Shown: one piece after another, positions 6,132 to 6,413 of the stretch
Layout of the letters: every line of letters begins with the position of its first letter
Position numbering within the stretch: position 1 is the stretch's first letter
From: CAYSCS01 sp964429695
Lineage (GTDB): Bacteria; Acidobacteriota; Aminicenantia; Aminicenantales; Aminicenantaceae
Direction: 5' to 3'
Assembly (NCBI GenBank): GCA_964429695.1
Contig: CAYSCS010000027.1
Span: 1-6,413 of the forward strand
DNA length: 6,413 bases
Notes under the pieces: generated by a model
Databases searched by the model: none
Told to the model about the DNA's origin: nothing
Seen by the model: the letters and a program-made list of their open reading frames with translations, nothing else
Made by a program: the position numbers and the translations under genes

Positions 6132-6230
6132 GGATTCAATCATCCGAATTAGGGAACTTTCTTTCTTCACGACATATATTATACAAAAAAATTAGGGTAA
6201 AAAAAATATTCCTGGATTTAATCATCTAAA
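6132..6230. repeat. Imperfect 17-bp direct repeat flanking the paralogue B promoter
   Basis: GGATTCAATCATCCGAA (6132-6148) and GGATTTAATCATCTAAA (6214-6230) match at 14 of 17 positions and start 82 bp apart, close to eight helical turns. They lie on either side of the TATAAT at 6178-6183. A shorter AATTAGGG is also repeated (6147-6154 and 6190-6197). They may be paired regulator sites; no protein is implied by the sequence. Confidence 0.3.
6178..6206 (-). promoter_or_regulatory. Possible promoter of paralogue B
   Basis: A perfect TATAAT (6178-6183) is present on the minus strand, but the -35 position at 17 bp spacing reads TTTTTT (6201-6206), a poor match. Transcription would start near 6170 and give a leader of about 199 nt. 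AT-rich context makes a chance TATAAT fairly likely. Confidence 0.33.
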
Positions 6231-6301
6231 ATCTAAGTGTAGAGGTATCATCTTGTCATTTAGAGTTCTAAGCGTAATGGAGATAAGAGTCCCTAGATTA
6301 T

Positions 6302-6336
6302 ATAACCTCACCTTGAGAGAAAGGAGGTTAGGTTAT
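6302..6336 (+). promoter_or_regulatory. Hairpin occluding the right transposase start
   Basis: ATAACCT and ACCT (6302-6313) pair with AGGT and AGGTTAT (6325-6336) as a 7-bp plus 4-bp stem with one internal mismatch (6309/6329), an extra T-G pair at 6314/6324 and a 9-nt loop. The stem includes the A and T of the start codon ATG (6335-6337) and the 3' half of the AAGGAGGT SD. Transcripts entering from outside would fold this way and block initiation, a strategy known for some bacterial transposases. Confidence 0.5.
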
Positions 6337-6413
6337 GAAACAGAAGCTACGAATGAAGTACTTAGAGAGGATTTATCAGCGGTATCGGAAGGCTTCGAAG
6401 GCATCAAAAGGCA
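6335..6413 (+). CDS. Integrase-core transposase, N-terminal fragment cut by window edge
   Basis: The first 26 codons of a gene running off the right edge, beginning MKQKLRMKYLERIYQRYRKA and continuing SKASKG. The highly basic start with R-Y-x-K-A-S-K-x-x-K-G is the pattern I know from the N-terminus of a group of IS transposases with a retroviral-integrase (DDE, rve) catalytic domain, where it precedes an ILDEF...GYxRKYA helix-turn-helix segment. That segment and the catalytic residues are beyond the window, so assignment rests on a short stretch. The start is supported by AAGGAGGT (6321-6328) 6 nt upstream. It is a different family from the transposase at the left edge. Confidence 0.55.
   Translation, partial: MKQKLRMKYLERIYQRYRKASKASKG

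Larger units (their letters stand above)
5972..6334. other. 363-bp intergenic region between paralogue B and the right IS
   Basis: No gene is seen. The part nearest the gene is AT-rich and would be the long leader of paralogue B. In the middle a G-rich patch on the plus strand (6059-6070, three GGG tracts) is followed by CGGG, a 7-nt loop and CCCG (6067-6081), a short hairpin. Further right are a TATAAT on the minus strand, an imperfect direct repeat, and the presumed IS end from about 6238. No tRNA or known riboswitch was recognised. Confidence 0.5.
6238..6413 (+). mobile_element. Right insertion sequence, 5' part (outer end beyond window)
   Basis: The transposase start plus its upstream region are read as one end of an insertion sequence. 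A boundary at 6238 is proposed because TGTAGAGGTATC begins with 5'-TG, usual for elements with integrase-type transposases, and the base composition becomes less A/T-rich there. The other terminus is outside the window, so the inverted repeat and target duplication cannot be checked. Confidence 0.35.

Noticed and set aside
5972..6170. Lysine or other known riboswitch in the long leader of paralogue B
   Set aside because: I looked for a multi-helix conserved core and a terminator/antiterminator pair and found only short weak stems and no T-run before the SD.
1..6413. CRISPR array, tRNA or rRNA genes
   Set aside because: No regularly spaced repeat series, cloverleaf or rRNA core sequence was seen on either strand; ATCACCTCCTT at 3256-3266 is the rhodanese SD, not a 16S end.

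Overview
This is an AT-rich bacterial window with strong Shine-Dalgarno (SD) sequences (AAGGAGG type) before most genes. It holds five complete protein genes of core-metabolism type between the 5' parts of two different insertion-sequence transposases. Nothing in it fixes the species. The long intergenic gaps, the NIF3-like protein with an N-terminal extension and the mix of IS families fit an anaerobic or candidate-phylum bacterium, but that is inference only.

Layout. The left edge (1-136, minus) carries the first 45 codons of a DDE transposase with its own good promoter (171-199). A NIF3/DUF34 metal-binding protein follows (322-1284, plus). Its 3' end overlaps by 33 bp the 3' end of a convergent 12-TM major facilitator superfamily (MFS) transporter (1252-2499, minus). 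Four minus-strand genes then run leftward: a tandem pair of saccharopine/lysine-dehydrogenase-like oxidoreductases (4832-5971 upstream, 3468-4625 downstream), an exported single-domain rhodanese (2746-3249) and the MFS transporter. They share a strand but are separated by about 206, 218 and 246 bp. At least two of the downstream genes have their own plausible promoter, so this looks like a same-strand cluster rather than one tight operon. The right edge (6335-6413, plus) holds the first 26 codons of an integrase-type transposase.

How the genes may work together. The two NAD(P)-dependent dehydrogenases belong to the family acting on lysine, saccharopine and related amino-acid/imine substrates. 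Their tandem arrangement suggests duplication followed by divergence. The rhodanese would handle sulfane sulfur outside the cytoplasm. The MFS protein would move a small molecule of unknown identity. No shared pathway can be shown from sequence alone.

Most notable signal. The MFS leader has a perfect 9-bp inverted repeat at the predicted transcription start. Ten of the 12 bases in its loop are perfectly complementary to a second segment 53 nt downstream, which is followed by a U-rich stretch. This could be a pseudoknot, a structural switch or a repressor operator, and I do not recognise it as a known class. A second regulatory structure is a hairpin at 6302-6336 that buries the start codon and half of the SD of the right-hand transposase.
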